From assembly GCF_020091585.1 (NCBI RefSeq), contig NZ_CP083583.1, positions 434,001-498,000 on the forward strand: a DNA stretch of 64,000 nt, written 5' to 3'. Below are positions 34,068-42,804 of the stretch, one piece after another. The notes below the pieces were generated by a model that was not told where the DNA came from, ran no database searches, and worked only from the letters and a program-made list of their open reading frames with translations. The number at the start of each line of letters is the position of its first letter. Position 1 is the first letter of the stretch. A program made the position numbers and the translations under genes. Source of the DNA: Kovacikia minuta CCNUW1. GTDB lineage: Bacteria > Cyanobacteriota > Cyanobacteriia > Leptolyngbyales > Leptolyngbyaceae.

Positions 34068-34568
34068 ACCCCGCCGCAAGCGGACGGGGTATCAGAATCA
34101 AAAAAGAGCAAGTTGCTCATCTCTGTGTAATTGGAGATAGTCATTGCCCTGGTTTTTGACGTATTTCGCAATCATGCCTTCATCTCCGTGTTTGCCCACC
34201 GTACTCGCAAAATAACCGTCACTCCAAAACTCTCCACCCCATAACTGCTGTTTCACTTGAGGGCAGCGTTTGAACACTTCGCGCGCTGTCAAGCTCTTGA
34301 TTATCGTCACCAGTTTAGTCACGCTGTAGGTTGGCACCGACTGGACCAAAAAATGCACATGGTCTTTGTCCACCCCAATCTCCATAAACTTGATCTCGTA
34401 ACGCTTCTCAATTTCTAGACACACTTCTCGCAAGACTGCATCCACCTGTTCGTCGAACACAGCCCGTCGATACTTCGCTGGAAACACTAAGTGATAAAGC
34501 AAAACTGTAACGTTATGTCTTTTGTGGATGTACTCGCTCATCCCTGCATTTTACGCCGCAGAGCGGCG
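34068..34568. mobile_element. IS200-type element (IS200/IS605 family, tnpA only)
   Basis: A single TnpA gene lies between two hairpins, CCCCGCCGCAAGCGGACGGG (34069-34088) and CGCCGCAGAGCGGCG (34554-34568), as expected for the subterminal structures bound by HUH transposases. There are no inverted ends and no tnpB. True ends lie slightly outside these hairpins. Confidence 0.8.
34098..34541 (-). CDS. IS200 TnpA (Y1 HUH transposase)
   Basis: The 147-residue protein has the HUH motif in DHVHFLVQSVP (near residue 62), the catalytic Tyr in IAKYVKNQG (near 128) and the family segment EFWSDGYFASTVGKHG. It moves as single-stranded DNA by peel-and-paste. It seems intact. No RNA-guided TnpB nuclease accompanies it. 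Confidence 0.92.
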   Translation of the reverse strand: MSEYIHKRHNVTVLLYHLVFPAKYRRAVFDEQVDAVLREVCLEIEKRYEIKFMEIGVDKDHVHFLVQSVPTYSVTKLVTIIKSLTAREVFKRCPQVKQQLWGGEFWSDGYFASTVGKHGDEGMIAKYVKNQGNDYLQLHRDEQLALF

Positions 34569-34601
34569 AGGAATTGACCCGCCAGGGATTAAATCCACAT
34601 C

Positions 34602-35642
34602 CTAAGGATTGAGCGCTGCCACAATCTTCGCCTGATCCAGTGCCCGACCAATCAATACCAATCGGGTTTCACGGGTTTCGCTGGCTTGCCAGGGACGATC
34701 GTAAAAAGTTTCGATGCGATCACCCACCCCCTGTAACACCATCCGCATCGGCTTATTTACCACATTCACAAAACCCTTAATTCGATAGATTTCCTCCTCT
34801 GCCATTAACTGCTTTAGAACTTGAATTAATTGCTGCGGTTCAAACGCCTGTTGGGCAATCACCGGTACCGAAATGATTTGATCATCATGGTCATGGTCTT
34901 CCTCCGTGTCATGGTGGCTGGGACGGGCATCCAGATTCTCTTCAACCGCCGCATTAAACCCCAGCAAAACATCGGGGTTGAGCTTTCCATCCTGGCAGGG
35001 AATAATTTTTACCCCCGTGCGCAGTTCTTGCTGAATTCGTTCTCGAACTTGTGTTTGCATTGATGCATCCACCTGATCGGTTTTGGTCAGCAAAACTAAA
35101 TCGGCACAGGCTAACTGGTCTTCAAATAACTCTTCGATCGGGGATTCGTGATCTAAATTGGGATCAGCTTTTCGCTGAGCTTCCAAAGCGTTGAGATCGG
35201 CAGCCAATTTGCCCGTCGAAACGGCTTCACAATCAACCACAGTAATCACCCCATCAACCGTTGCCCCGGTGCGAATTTCCTGCCAGCGGAAAGCTTGCAC
35301 CAGTGGTTTGGGCAGCGCTAACCCAGACGTTTCAATCAAAATGCAATCGATTTGATCGCGTCGTTTCAGTAGCTCCTGCATGGTGGGCAAAAATTCTTCC
35401 TGAACGGTGCAACACAAACACCCGTTGGTTAACTCCACAATGTTTGCAGGGGTTTCCACTCCATCTTCATCACACACCTGACAGGAACGGAGCAATTCAC
35501 CATCAATTCCAATTTCACCAAACTCATTCACCAGAACAGCAATCCGCCGACCCTGATTATTTTGCAACTGATGACGAATCAACGTCGTTTTGCCACTACC
35601 GAGAAAGCCAGTAATCACGGTTACAGGAATTTTTGCTGCCAT
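34602..35642 (-). CDS. cobW: CobW-type GTPase (COG0523)
   Basis: The ATG at 35642 gives 346 residues beginning MAAKIPVTVITGFLGSGKTT with the P-loop; the longer frame to 35768 only translates simple repeats. Visible are the metal-binding CxCC motif in NGCLCCTVQ (near residue 70), ETSGLALP, the G4-like LLTKTDQVD and a His/Asp-rich loop (HHDTEEDHDHDD, near 245), then the CobW C-terminal domain (YRIKGFVNV). These GTPases deliver metal, cobalt for cobalamin in the CobW branch or zinc in others. No cobN is adjacent, so the metal is not proven. Confidence 0.85.
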   Translation of the reverse strand: MAAKIPVTVITGFLGSGKTTLIRHQLQNNQGRRIAVLVNEFGEIGIDGELLRSCQVCDEDGVETPANIVELTNGCLCCTVQEEFLPTMQELLKRRDQIDCILIETSGLALPKPLVQAFRWQEIRTGATVDGVITVVDCEAVSTGKLAADLNALEAQRKADPNLDHESPIEELFEDQLACADLVLLTKTDQVDASMQTQVRERIQQELRTGVKIIPCQDGKLNPDVLLGFNAAVEENLDARPSHHDTEEDHDHDDQIISVPVIAQQAFEPQQLIQVLKQLMAEEEIYRIKGFVNVVNKPMRMVLQGVGDRIETFYDRPWQASETRETRLVLIGRALDQAKIVAALNP

Positions 35643-35679
35643 AAAACGTTCTGAACTGAATGGGGTTGATTGCCATAGC

Positions 35680-35766
35680 CATTGTATAGCAGAAGGAAGA
35701 GGACAGAGGGCTGAGGGCAGAAGGGGAAGGGTAGGGAGCGGGAGCGGGAAAAGGAGACGGGGAGTC
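35680..35766. repeat. Simple G/A-rich repeats upstream of cobW
   Basis: Degenerate GGGAGCGGGAGCGGG and GAAGGGGAAGGGTAGGG runs typical of short tandem repeats. They lie just upstream of the cobW ATG and cause a spurious N-terminal extension. Confidence 0.6.
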
Positions 35767-35866
35767 ATACTAATTTGAATTGAAAACGCGACAGATCGGG
35801 TAGGGGCGTTTGGCCAAACGCCCCTACAGGATGTTGATGTGCCACGAAGACTTTTTAATTTGGTAT
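35767..35866. repeat. MITE-like repeat family 2 (100 bp)
   Basis: It starts ATACTAATTTGAATTGAAAA and ends GACTTTTTAATTTGGTAT, imperfect inverted ends. The centre is the palindrome TAGGGGCGTTTGGCCAAACG followed by CCCCTA. Further 100-bp copies are at 44581 and 50780. Confidence 0.9.
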
Positions 35867-35953
35867 CAGATTCAAAATCCCTCGCCCGTTTTGGGAGAGG
35901 AATTTTAGGGTGAAGGCAGATGTATCCACCACAGTTGCCGGGTTAATCCGTTG

Positions 35954-37282
35954 CTACAAACTATCGATCACCTGACGAATGGTTTGATAAACGAATTCCA
36001 ATTCATCACTGGTAATGCAGTAGGGGGGCATCAGGTAGAGGGTATTGCCAAGGGGGCGAATCAGGAGACCAGCAGCCAGAAACCTGGCTTTTAGAATGGG
36101 AGCGATCGCACTGAAATATCCCTCGTCGCCATCCGTCACCAGATCCAGGGCTGCGATCGTGCCACAGGTACGAACCCGCGCTAACCGGGGATGATCGGGT
36201 AGCCATTGTTCTAAGTAATGGCGATGGAGTTGTTCCATCCCCTGAAACATCTGCGGGTTTTGTTCCAGCAATTCCAGGGATGCCAGGGCTGTGGCACAGG
36301 CAAGGGGATTGCCCGTATAGGAGTGACCGTGATAAAACGCTTTGGTGGCATCATCACTGTAGAACGCCTGATAGATCGCCTCCGTTGCCAGTGTCACCGC
36401 CAGGGGCAGACACCCGCCCGATAATCCCTTAGACAGACAGAGAATGTCGGGTACGGTGGCAGATTTGAGGCAGGCAAACAGTTCTCCTGTCCGCCCAAAG
36501 CCGGTCATTACTTCGTCATAAATCAGCAGAACACCAGACCGACGGGCAAGCTGCTCCAGGTTTTGCAAGAATTGGGGACGGCACATCCGCATGCCCCCTG
36601 CTCCCTGCACCAGGGGTTCAATCACAATTCCGGCGTAGGAGGTCTGGTTCAGCAGAACTTCAATTTTGGTCAAGCTTTCTGCTTCTTTTTGTTCCACCTG
36701 GTTGTCTCCGGTAAAGGTTGCCGGAAAGGGCACAACATCGGTTTCAAACAGGAGGGGTTGAAATGGTTGCCACCAGGTGGAACTTTGACCGATCGACATC
36801 GCTCCAATGGTGTCCCCGTGATACCCCCCCTCAAACCCGATAAACCGCGATCGTCCGGGTTCTCCCTGGTTTAGCCAGTACTGGTACGCCATTTTTAGCC
36901 CCACCTCAACGGCAGTGGAACCGTTATCGGAAAAAAAGACACGCCTGAGTGCAGCGGGAACATGGGTCAGCAGCTTCTCTGCCAGTTGTTCGGCGGGGGC
37001 ATGGGTAAATCCGGCAAAAATCACCTGCTCTAGCTGCTGTGCCTGCCTGTAAAGTGCCTCCGCCAGAGCGGGATGGGCGTGCCCATGCAGCGTTACCCAC
37101 CAGCTAGAGATGCAGTCCATGATCCGTCGCCCATCTTCCAACTCCAGCCAAATTCCTTCTCCCCGGACGACCTTGGGAGGTGCTACAGCCGTTTTCATTT
37201 GGGTAAAGGGACGCCAAATGGGGGACTCAAAGTTGATCACGGTTCTACCAGAGGATATGTCCTGAAACAAACGATCGCACAT
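35954..37282 (-). CDS. bioA: Adenosylmethionine-8-amino-7-oxononanoate aminotransferase
   Basis: This PLP enzyme makes 7,8-diaminopelargonate in biotin synthesis. Signatures are PIWRPFTQMKTA, ISSWWVTLHGHAHP, the FFSDNGSTAVEVGLKMAYQYW segment, IYDEVMTGFGRTGELFA with the PLP-binding Asp, and the lysine in LSKGLSGGCLPLAVT. The ATG at 37282 gives 442 residues and overlaps birA by 38 bp. A GTG at 37240, 4 bp after the birA stop, gives VINFESPIWRP and is an equally good start. The frame further upstream lies inside birA and is not used. Confidence 0.9.
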   Translation of the reverse strand: MCDRLFQDISSGRTVINFESPIWRPFTQMKTAVAPPKVVRGEGIWLELEDGRRIMDCISSWWVTLHGHAHPALAEALYRQAQQLEQVIFAGFTHAPAEQLAEKLLTHVPAALRRVFFSDNGSTAVEVGLKMAYQYWLNQGEPGRSRFIGFEGGYHGDTIGAMSIGQSSTWWQPFQPLLFETDVVPFPATFTGDNQVEQKEAESLTKIEVLLNQTSYAGIVIEPLVQGAGGMRMCRPQFLQNLEQLARRSGVLLIYDEVMTGFGRTGELFACLKSATVPDILCLSKGLSGGCLPLAVTLATEAIYQAFYSDDATKAFYHGHSYTGNPLACATALASLELLEQNPQMFQGMEQLHRHYLEQWLPDHPRLARVRTCGTIAALDLVTDGDEGYFSAIAPILKARFLAAGLLIRPLGNTLYLMPPYCITSDELEFVYQTIRQVIDSL

Positions 37283-38027
37283 TGCCGTTTGGTAACTGTA
37301 ACAGCAAATGTCCCTGGTCGCTGATTCCAGCTGCAACACCAGAAATCTGCTCGTTGCCCAGGTCAAGTCCGATCGACAGCCCCAGTAGGGCATCCCGATG
37401 GCGAAGGGCGGGTAATCGTGCGGTCAATCCTACACTTTTGCCAGCATCAGGGGGCACTCGCCATAATTCTGCTGCTTGCAGGAGGAAATGACGCAAGCGC
37501 TCCAATAAAAGCAACTCATCGGGCAGCATCGCCGAAACCTGATGCAAACTCACTGCCCGCCCTATCTCATCAGCCCCTAGCCCAGCCGCTTTAAAGTCCA
37601 CCCATCGATTCAGTCCAATTCCCACCACTATTCGTCCAATTTTTCCCCGAACCCGTGCTTCACAGAGGATACCCGCCAGTTTTCGTTGCTGCCAGAGGAC
37701 ATCGTTGGGCCACTTTAGGCGCAATTTCCCCTGCAATTCTGGCAATAGCGCTTCGATCGCATCAATCACCGCGAGTCCTGCTGCCAGACTGAACGCAGGC
37801 AACTGGTCAATGGGAAAGCCATCAAGCACCACACTGGCAGTTAACACTCCCACAGGAGAGTACCAACTCCGTCCCCGTTGCCCTCGTCCTGCCGTTTGTC
37901 GGGGTGTAAACACCACATCGCCATGATTCAAATTTTCCCAATGCTCCATTGCCCAGGTATTTGTACTGGGGCAGGTATCTAACCAATACAACCAGTTAAG
38001 TTCCGCTGCGCCCATCTTCAATTGCAA
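37245..38027 (-). CDS. birA: Biotin-protein ligase
   Basis: The 260-residue enzyme attaches biotin to acetyl-CoA carboxylase carrier protein. The catalytic loop GRGQRGRSWYSPVG, the LKWPNDVLWQQRKLAGILCE block and IVVGIGLNRW are all present. It lacks the N-terminal DNA-binding domain of bifunctional BirA, so it does not repress transcription. It may start at 38027 or at MGAAEL (38015). It lies between the methylase gene, overlapped by 32 bp, and bioA, so biotin synthesis and use are translated from one transcript. Confidence 0.92.
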   Translation of the reverse strand: MQLKMGAAELNWLYWLDTCPSTNTWAMEHWENLNHGDVVFTPRQTAGRGQRGRSWYSPVGVLTASVVLDGFPIDQLPAFSLAAGLAVIDAIEALLPELQGKLRLKWPNDVLWQQRKLAGILCEARVRGKIGRIVVGIGLNRWVDFKAAGLGADEIGRAVSLHQVSAMLPDELLLLERLRHFLLQAAELWRVPPDAGKSVGLTARLPALRHRDALLGLSIGLDLGNEQISGVAAGISDQGHLLLQLPNGNVRSFVSGHILW

Positions 38028-38886
38028 AAAAATTGGGACTGATAATCAGCGCTTCTTCCATCGCATTGCGTAAATGCTCAGTTGCACCGACATGGTAGTA
38101 GTGATGGTAGGTAACGCAGGGATACTGGGAGAAGTGCTTACTTAAATGCTCATTTTCACGATACTTATTTTTCTTCCACATGGAATAGGCAAAGCCACAG
38201 GTAAGATCTTTAATTGCCACTGCCAATTCATCGGCTTCAGCATCATTCCAATGACTAAAATAATCGGTGTGTCTACCAATGTAGGGAGGATCGAGATAAA
38301 CAAAATCACCAGAAGTGGTAGAAGCAAGGGTTTCTCTCCAATCCTGAACCACAAACATCCATTCCTTACCTTGCAGCGTTCTGGCAACCCAATCGACCTG
38401 ATTGCACACTTTAGTGATGTAGGCTGGGCGAAATCGATCGACTTTTTTACAAAAAGGAACATTAAATTTACCTTTTGAATTAAATCGAATCACACCATTA
38501 AATGAAGCCCGATTTAGAAAGATAAAATCAAACGGATTCCCTGAATCATTAAATCTTTCCCGCACTTCGTAATAATAATCTTCCCCCTGTGCGGCTAATT
38601 TCTTCCCCTCTTGTTCTAACGATTCCCTTAAGGATGCAGAAGACAGAACCCCCGTCTGGATCGATCGATAAACTTCAATCACATGTCTGTTGGTGTCTGC
38701 GATTCGTGCCTTATCCGGTTGAATATTAAAAAGAACCGCACCAGAACCAAGAAAAGGTTCGACCCACCAGCCCTTACCGTCCCACTGAATGCTTGACAGA
38801 ATCAGCGGAACCAATCTTGTCTTGATTCCCTGGGACTTGATAGGCGGAACTTTTGGCTTTTGACAATAGCGAGGAAGAGGAAGCAT
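37996..38886 (-). CDS. D12-class DNA adenine methyltransferase (Dam-like)
   Basis: I prefer the ATG at 38886 (MLPLPRYCQKPKVPPIKSQG), 296 residues; the frame to 38955 translates a hairpin repeat. Motif I is WWVEPFLGSGAVLFN (near residue 43), with IADTNRHVIEVY downstream. NRASFNGVIRFNSKGKFNVP and the catalytic motif IV DPPY (near 195) are typical of the Dam/DpnM N6-adenine group, whose usual target is GATC. GATC is the core of the HIP1 octamer that is frequent here. No cognate endonuclease is adjacent. The 3' end overlaps birA by 32 bp. Confidence 0.88.
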   Translation of the reverse strand: MLPLPRYCQKPKVPPIKSQGIKTRLVPLILSSIQWDGKGWWVEPFLGSGAVLFNIQPDKARIADTNRHVIEVYRSIQTGVLSSASLRESLEQEGKKLAAQGEDYYYEVRERFNDSGNPFDFIFLNRASFNGVIRFNSKGKFNVPFCKKVDRFRPAYITKVCNQVDWVARTLQGKEWMFVVQDWRETLASTTSGDFVYLDPPYIGRHTDYFSHWNDAEADELAVAIKDLTCGFAYSMWKKNKYRENEHLSKHFSQYPCVTYHHYYHVGATEHLRNAMEEALIISPNFFAIEDGRSGT

Positions 38887-38927
38887 GCCAGCGATGCTAT
38901 CCCAAAATAGAATAGCAAACAAGCCTC

Positions 38928-38968
38928 CAGGTTCCCGGATTCTTGAAGAATCCAAGGATCAAGGCTTC
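38928..38968. repeat. Hairpin repeat relative (CCCGGATTCTTGAAGAATCC)
   Basis: GGTTCCCGGATTCTTGAAGA continuing into ATCCAAGGATC resembles the hairpins at 15648 and 20513. It lies between the methylase and the PAS-CRP gene. Confidence 0.6.
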
Positions 38969-39012
38969 GAATCGGCTTTGATGCAAACGATCGCGACCGT
39001 TAAGGTCTCCTC

Positions 39013-40263
39013 TCATTCTTTTAGAATCAGATGACTTTGGGCGTCAAAGGCAATCCTGCCCTTCTGCTGTAATTTGCCTAAGAGTCGTGTAATCGTCACC
39101 CGAGTTGTGCAACAAGCATTGGCGAAATCTTGATGGGTCAATCTGATCGACAGGCGAACCCCATTGTCGTTTGGGTGCCCCATTTCCCGTTTTAACAACG
39201 CTAACAAATGATTCAACCGATCTTCAACGTGAAGCTGCCCATAAATCGCCAGAAAACTCTCCGTTTGCCGCAATCTTTGACTGATTAAGGGCAACAGTGC
39301 CTGGGCTAAACGGGGAGAATGGATCACTTCTGTTAAGGCAATGGAAACCAGGCGAACCTTTGTCATGGCGATCGCCTGATAGGTTTGTAGCGTGGTTAAA
39401 CTGGGACCAAAAATCATGGAATCACGAATCAACCCGATCAACATTTCTTCACCCCGATCGGACATGGTAGAGAGTTTTACCGCTCCCTGGGCAACAACCC
39501 AGATTTCCTGGGGTTCAAGCGGAATGACTTCGCCCTTACTGAAGGAGTGAAAAACCCGATCCTGGCAGATGTCGTAGTTCGGAGATTTTAGCGCGCCCTC
39601 CGCCCGCTTTCGTTCTGTAATATCACGCATTAGCCAGCGGATAGTCGGAGGATCGATACCCTGATCCTGCTCGTGACTGGCAATCAGCGAAGCATTAAAG
39701 AAATCGGTGTAATTGCGTTGCAGACTAACCGAGAACTCTATCTGTTTTCGCTTTATCAACTGGGACAGTTTTGCCTGAAACAAGCAGCGATCGTCACTGC
39801 GAACCAACTGGCTCAGGGGCTTTCCAATCAATGCTTGCGGCTCAACCTTCAGTAGATGAATTGCGGCTCGGTTGACCTCCTGGATCACATAGTTCGCATC
39901 GGTTACCAAATAACCATCAGGAATTAACTCAAGTAAACTTTTATAGCGCTTTCGTTCAGCTTCAACCTGGGTTTGAATAGAGGCATGCATTTCCTCCTGG
40001 TGAATCATTTCCTGAGTTGCAAGTTGCAGCGTTTCAGAGATAATTCCCAGTTCCATCAGAACGCTCGGCAGCAGATCTGAGGAGGATAAAGTGGAAGACT
40101 TGGTGAGCTGGTAAAGTCGGTTCAGACGCCCGTGTATCTTTTCAATGCAACGAACCAGGGGAGTTGCATTACTCCCATCCTGGTTCTCGATCGCACCATT
40201 TTGTTTTAAATAGGAATTCCTGCTTCTGTTTGCCATCAGTGGATTATTCACTTTCTCACTCAA
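39013..40263 (-). CDS. PAS-CRP/FNR fusion transcription regulator
   Basis: The 416-residue protein has a helical N terminus, a PAS domain (residues about 105-225; LLELIPDGYLVTDANYVIQEVN, ending IRWLMRDITERKRAEG), a cyclic-nucleotide-like beta barrel (about 235-335, with SFSKGEVIPL and IWVVAQGAVKL) and a C-terminal winged helix (LTHQDFANACCTTRVTITRLLGKL). The barrel lacks a clear GE-x-RSA phosphate-binding cassette, so cAMP binding is doubtful. It is a one-component regulator whose input is probably sensed by the PAS domain. Its targets are unknown and its neighbours are unrelated. Confidence 0.85.
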   Translation of the reverse strand: MSEKVNNPLMANRSRNSYLKQNGAIENQDGSNATPLVRCIEKIHGRLNRLYQLTKSSTLSSSDLLPSVLMELGIISETLQLATQEMIHQEEMHASIQTQVEAERKRYKSLLELIPDGYLVTDANYVIQEVNRAAIHLLKVEPQALIGKPLSQLVRSDDRCLFQAKLSQLIKRKQIEFSVSLQRNYTDFFNASLIASHEQDQGIDPPTIRWLMRDITERKRAEGALKSPNYDICQDRVFHSFSKGEVIPLEPQEIWVVAQGAVKLSTMSDRGEEMLIGLIRDSMIFGPSLTTLQTYQAIAMTKVRLVSIALTEVIHSPRLAQALLPLISQRLRQTESFLAIYGQLHVEDRLNHLLALLKREMGHPNDNGVRLSIRLTHQDFANACCTTRVTITRLLGKLQQKGRIAFDAQSHLILKE

Positions 40264-40667
40264 CTTTATTAGGAAAGGGTACTGAGATAAATCCAGATAG
40301 GTGAGAGAGAACTTTTATTCTTATTTTTAATCTTAAGAGCCAGGGAGAGGTACGCAAACACCATTGATGTTCGTCAACATCAATGCCTATCCTTTCGCAA
40401 TCAATCCCTTTAGATTTATCTTAAAGTTATCCTATAGGCAGAGACAATAAGTTTAAACCCTCTAAAGGCATAGGTGAAATAGCGCAGGTTTTCAAAACAG
40501 TTGAGCCTGCCTCTTAGTCCGCCCTCATTCCCTATCTCCTTCTGTAAAAGGACAAGGGCCTCTGATTCAAGAATCCTTCCCCTTTTGAGAAGAGAGATTT
40601 AGGGCGAGGGCAGATATATTCAGAATAGTCTACGGGTTAATAAATCAGAGACTCGTCTAAACAGAAT
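40264..40667. other. Intergenic region, no gene seen
   Basis: The part near 40300-40460 is AT-rich and holds the promoter region of the PAS-CRP gene. GATTCAAGAATCCTTCCCCTT at 40563 resembles sequence at 35871-35910, another low-level repeat. No coding region is supported. Confidence 0.5.
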
Positions 40668-41036
40668 TTACTGATCAAGATTAAGGTTATTGCGCAGGTT
40701 CTCAGCGGTGTTTTTCAGTTTCCGTTGCGTATTCTCAACCAGACCCCTATCAGCATTTCCGCCATTCCTCAATCGTTGTTGAGCTTGTTCAACTAGCTCA
40801 TTGCCGTCTTCATTTCCATTGGTATAGGGAAAAGTTGCTTCACTGGAGGAAGAAGACCGCGTGGCATCGATTGATTGAGAGGAGCGCTCTACATCAAATA
40901 GGGCTGGATCATTCACTTCTCTACTTTCGTATCCTTGCTCAACCGTAGTTGCAATTAAACTGATGACAGCAAAGACGGTAATTGCAAGCTGACGGAGTTG
41001 AATTGATTTAAACCAAGCAAACAACGATTTCATCAT
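40668..41036 (-). CDS. Small secreted or membrane-anchored protein, unknown function
   Basis: The ATG at 41036 follows AAAGGAGAAAAAGAAACGCC and gives 122 residues; upstream codons to 41081 are unlikely. An N-terminal signal or anchor (MMKSLFAWF then LRQLAITVFAVISLIATTV) is followed by a Ser/Asp/Glu-rich linker and a basic amphipathic helix (LVENTQRKLKNTAENLRNNLN). I do not recognise a family. The NT-x-K-x-TAENLR pattern recalls stress-related helical proteins of cyanobacteria, which is only an impression. Confidence 0.6.
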   Translation of the reverse strand: MMKSLFAWFKSIQLRQLAITVFAVISLIATTVEQGYESREVNDPALFDVERSSQSIDATRSSSSSEATFPYTNGNEDGNELVEQAQQRLRNGGNADRGLVENTQRKLKNTAENLRNNLNLDQ

Positions 41037-41773
41037 GGCGTTTCTTTTTCTCCTTTGTCTCTTCTTAAAATTTGAACACAACGCTAATCCAGTTCCAGTG
41101 GTTTCTCTTACTTCTTCCCACTCTGAACACCTATAGCAGCCCTAAACCAGTTGTGAGATTGAGCGGCTTTGTGAACAAGGATTCCATTTAAATTCTTTCT
41201 CACAATCCATTTAGGATCGCCATACCGTGCCAATTTCAAATGGAGCAAACTGTCAGGTGAAATGAAGTAGGACGAGGCATTTAAGCTCTAGTATGGCACC
41301 TGGAAATGCAGCATTTAGAGCCTTTTTGCCCGACATTCCTCTCAGACTACCCAGACCCATATTGACATTTTTAATTGCCAGGTTAATCACCCTGGTCAGG
41401 TTTCATTTTAGATAGGCTGTGGCACACATTTGCATGCCAGGTCTAACTGTACAGAATCGAGAAAGAATCGAGAAAACCCACCATTTACAATAGCTAGAGG
41501 TTACAACACCGCTATCTATCTAAAGGTCCAGATTCCAGGGCAAAGTTCTTTCCCGAAGTGCTTCTCCTACAAAAGAAAATCACCAGTGTTATCGCAAAAA
41601 GCGTAAAAATGGTTATTTCTTGTATGGATAACTACAAGCCTACTTTACAGAAGCTTATTCCCCAGGGAGAAGTGATATAGCTCTGGTCTCAATAAGCTTA
41701 TGGCTATTGTTTCACTGCTCAGCGTTGAACTGCTACAGCGAAATCCCTGTTTACTCAACTTATGGAGACGCGC
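41037..41773. other. Long gene-free region
   Basis: About 740 bp. It contains a family-1 repeat (41132-41225). I see no other ORF with a ribosome site, no tRNA and no clear hairpin. It could hold the promoters of the two flanking divergent small exported proteins or an unannotated small RNA. Confidence 0.5.
41132..41225. repeat. MITE-like repeat family 1
   Basis: It runs from TATAGCAGCCCTAAACCAGT to CATTTAGGATCGCCATA and has the palindromic GTGAACAAGGATTCCATT/AATTCTTTCTCAC core. Confidence 0.85.
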
Positions 41774-42376
41774 ATGACAGTCAAAAGAACTAAAAGTATG
41801 ACCAACAGATTGGCTAGCTCCGTCGGGATCGTTAGTGCTGGTGTTTTGCTTAGCTTTCCCGTATTGGCAATGAATAACGCCCAATCCTCAACTTCTGACC
41901 TTGCTGCCCAAGCATCAACCTCGTTGATAGCGCAAGGGGGCAGCGGCGGCAGCGCTGGTGGCAGCGGGAGTGGTTCAAGCTCCGGTGGCAGCGGTACGAC
42001 TGCGCCAGGTCCAGCAGGGGGCGGTTCCGGCACAGGCACCTATAATCCCGGTGCTAATAATGGCAGTGGGTCAGGCAACACCTCCCCCAACACGGGTGGT
42101 TCTAGTGGTTCGGGTGCAGGCACCTACGGCAACCCTGGCTCTACGGATGGAAGTGGCTCTGGCACCACCTCTCCGGGCACCACTTCTCCGGGCACGGGTG
42201 GCACGGGCGGGTCGGGTACAGGCACCTACACCAGTCCGACCGATGGAAGTGGCTCAGGCACCGGTGGTTCTTCCACAACCCCAGGGTCTAGCGGGGGCAC
42301 TGGCAATACCCAAACTAGCCCAGGCACCGGCGGTACAGGGGACAACGGTTCTGGAGGGGTGCAGGGGCTTTGGTAA
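41774..42376 (+). CDS. Secreted Gly/Ser/Thr-rich low-complexity protein
   Basis: The ATG at 41774 follows GGAGACGCGC and gives 200 residues; a start at 41762 is less likely. A signal peptide (LASSVGIVSAGVLLSFPVLA) is followed by about 140 residues of Gly, Ser, Thr and Pro with imperfect units such as GTYGNPGSTDGSGSGTTSPG. There is no Cys and no fold. Such chains may act as cell-surface or sheath components, or be poorly constrained. A strong hairpin terminator follows at 42427. Confidence 0.7.
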   Translation: MTVKRTKSMTNRLASSVGIVSAGVLLSFPVLAMNNAQSSTSDLAAQASTSLIAQGGSGGSAGGSGSGSSSGGSGTTAPGPAGGGSGTGTYNPGANNGSGSGNTSPNTGGSSGSGAGTYGNPGSTDGSGSGTTSPGTTSPGTGGTGGSGTGTYTSPTDGSGSGTGGSSTTPGSSGGTGNTQTSPGTGGTGDNGSGGVQGLW

Positions 42377-42426
42377 ATTTGTTCTTCTATCCCATGTAGA
42401 GGGCTGGTTTTAGTCTATTCTCGTCT

Positions 42427-42462
42427 CAAAAGGCAGAGGGTCAAAACAGACCCTCTGCCTTT
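42427..42462. terminator. Rho-independent terminator
   Basis: The stem AAAAGGCAGAGGGTC pairs with GACCCTCTGCCTTTT around a 6-nt loop. The run of T on one side and A on the other lets it work in both directions. It ends the Gly-rich protein gene. Confidence 0.85.
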
Positions 42463-42503
42463 TGAGTTATGAAACCTGGCTGTAGCTCGATACATAATTC
42501 TGA

Positions 42504-42595
42504 TATAGCAGTCCTAAATCATTTGTGAAAAAGGAGAGTTGTGAAAGTCTTTTCCTCCGGGAAAGCCCTTTCACAATCCAAATAGGATCGCTATA
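42504..42595. repeat. MITE-like repeat family 1
   Basis: It starts TATAGCAGTCCTAAATCATT and ends CAAATAGGATCGCTATA. Its centre has diverged (GTGAAAGTCTTTTCC/GGGAAAGCCCTTTCAC) but has kept the palindrome by compensating changes. Confidence 0.85.
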
Positions 42596-42804
42596 TCCAG
42601 TACTGAGTGTTGGGGGCTGAGTACTAGACTTTATCGCAGTTCCCATTGTCACGCCTTTGCAAGCGACTTGGCATGAACCGATCGAATGTGGTGTGCGGTA
42701 CCCCAGATCTCCGCTCTCAGGCAGGGCTATTCAATCATTTCAGTGAAGCTCAACGAGAGATGGGGGATCTTGGCTAACCAAGTTGCCTATGGCTTTATCA
42801 AGTA
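42596..42804. other. Upstream region of recQ
   Basis: No gene is visible. It presumably holds the recQ promoter. Confidence 0.4.

Noticed and set aside
35643-35768. Extended N terminus of CobW
   Set aside because: The extension translates simple G/A-rich repeats, and the P-loop protein starts normally at MAAKIPV.
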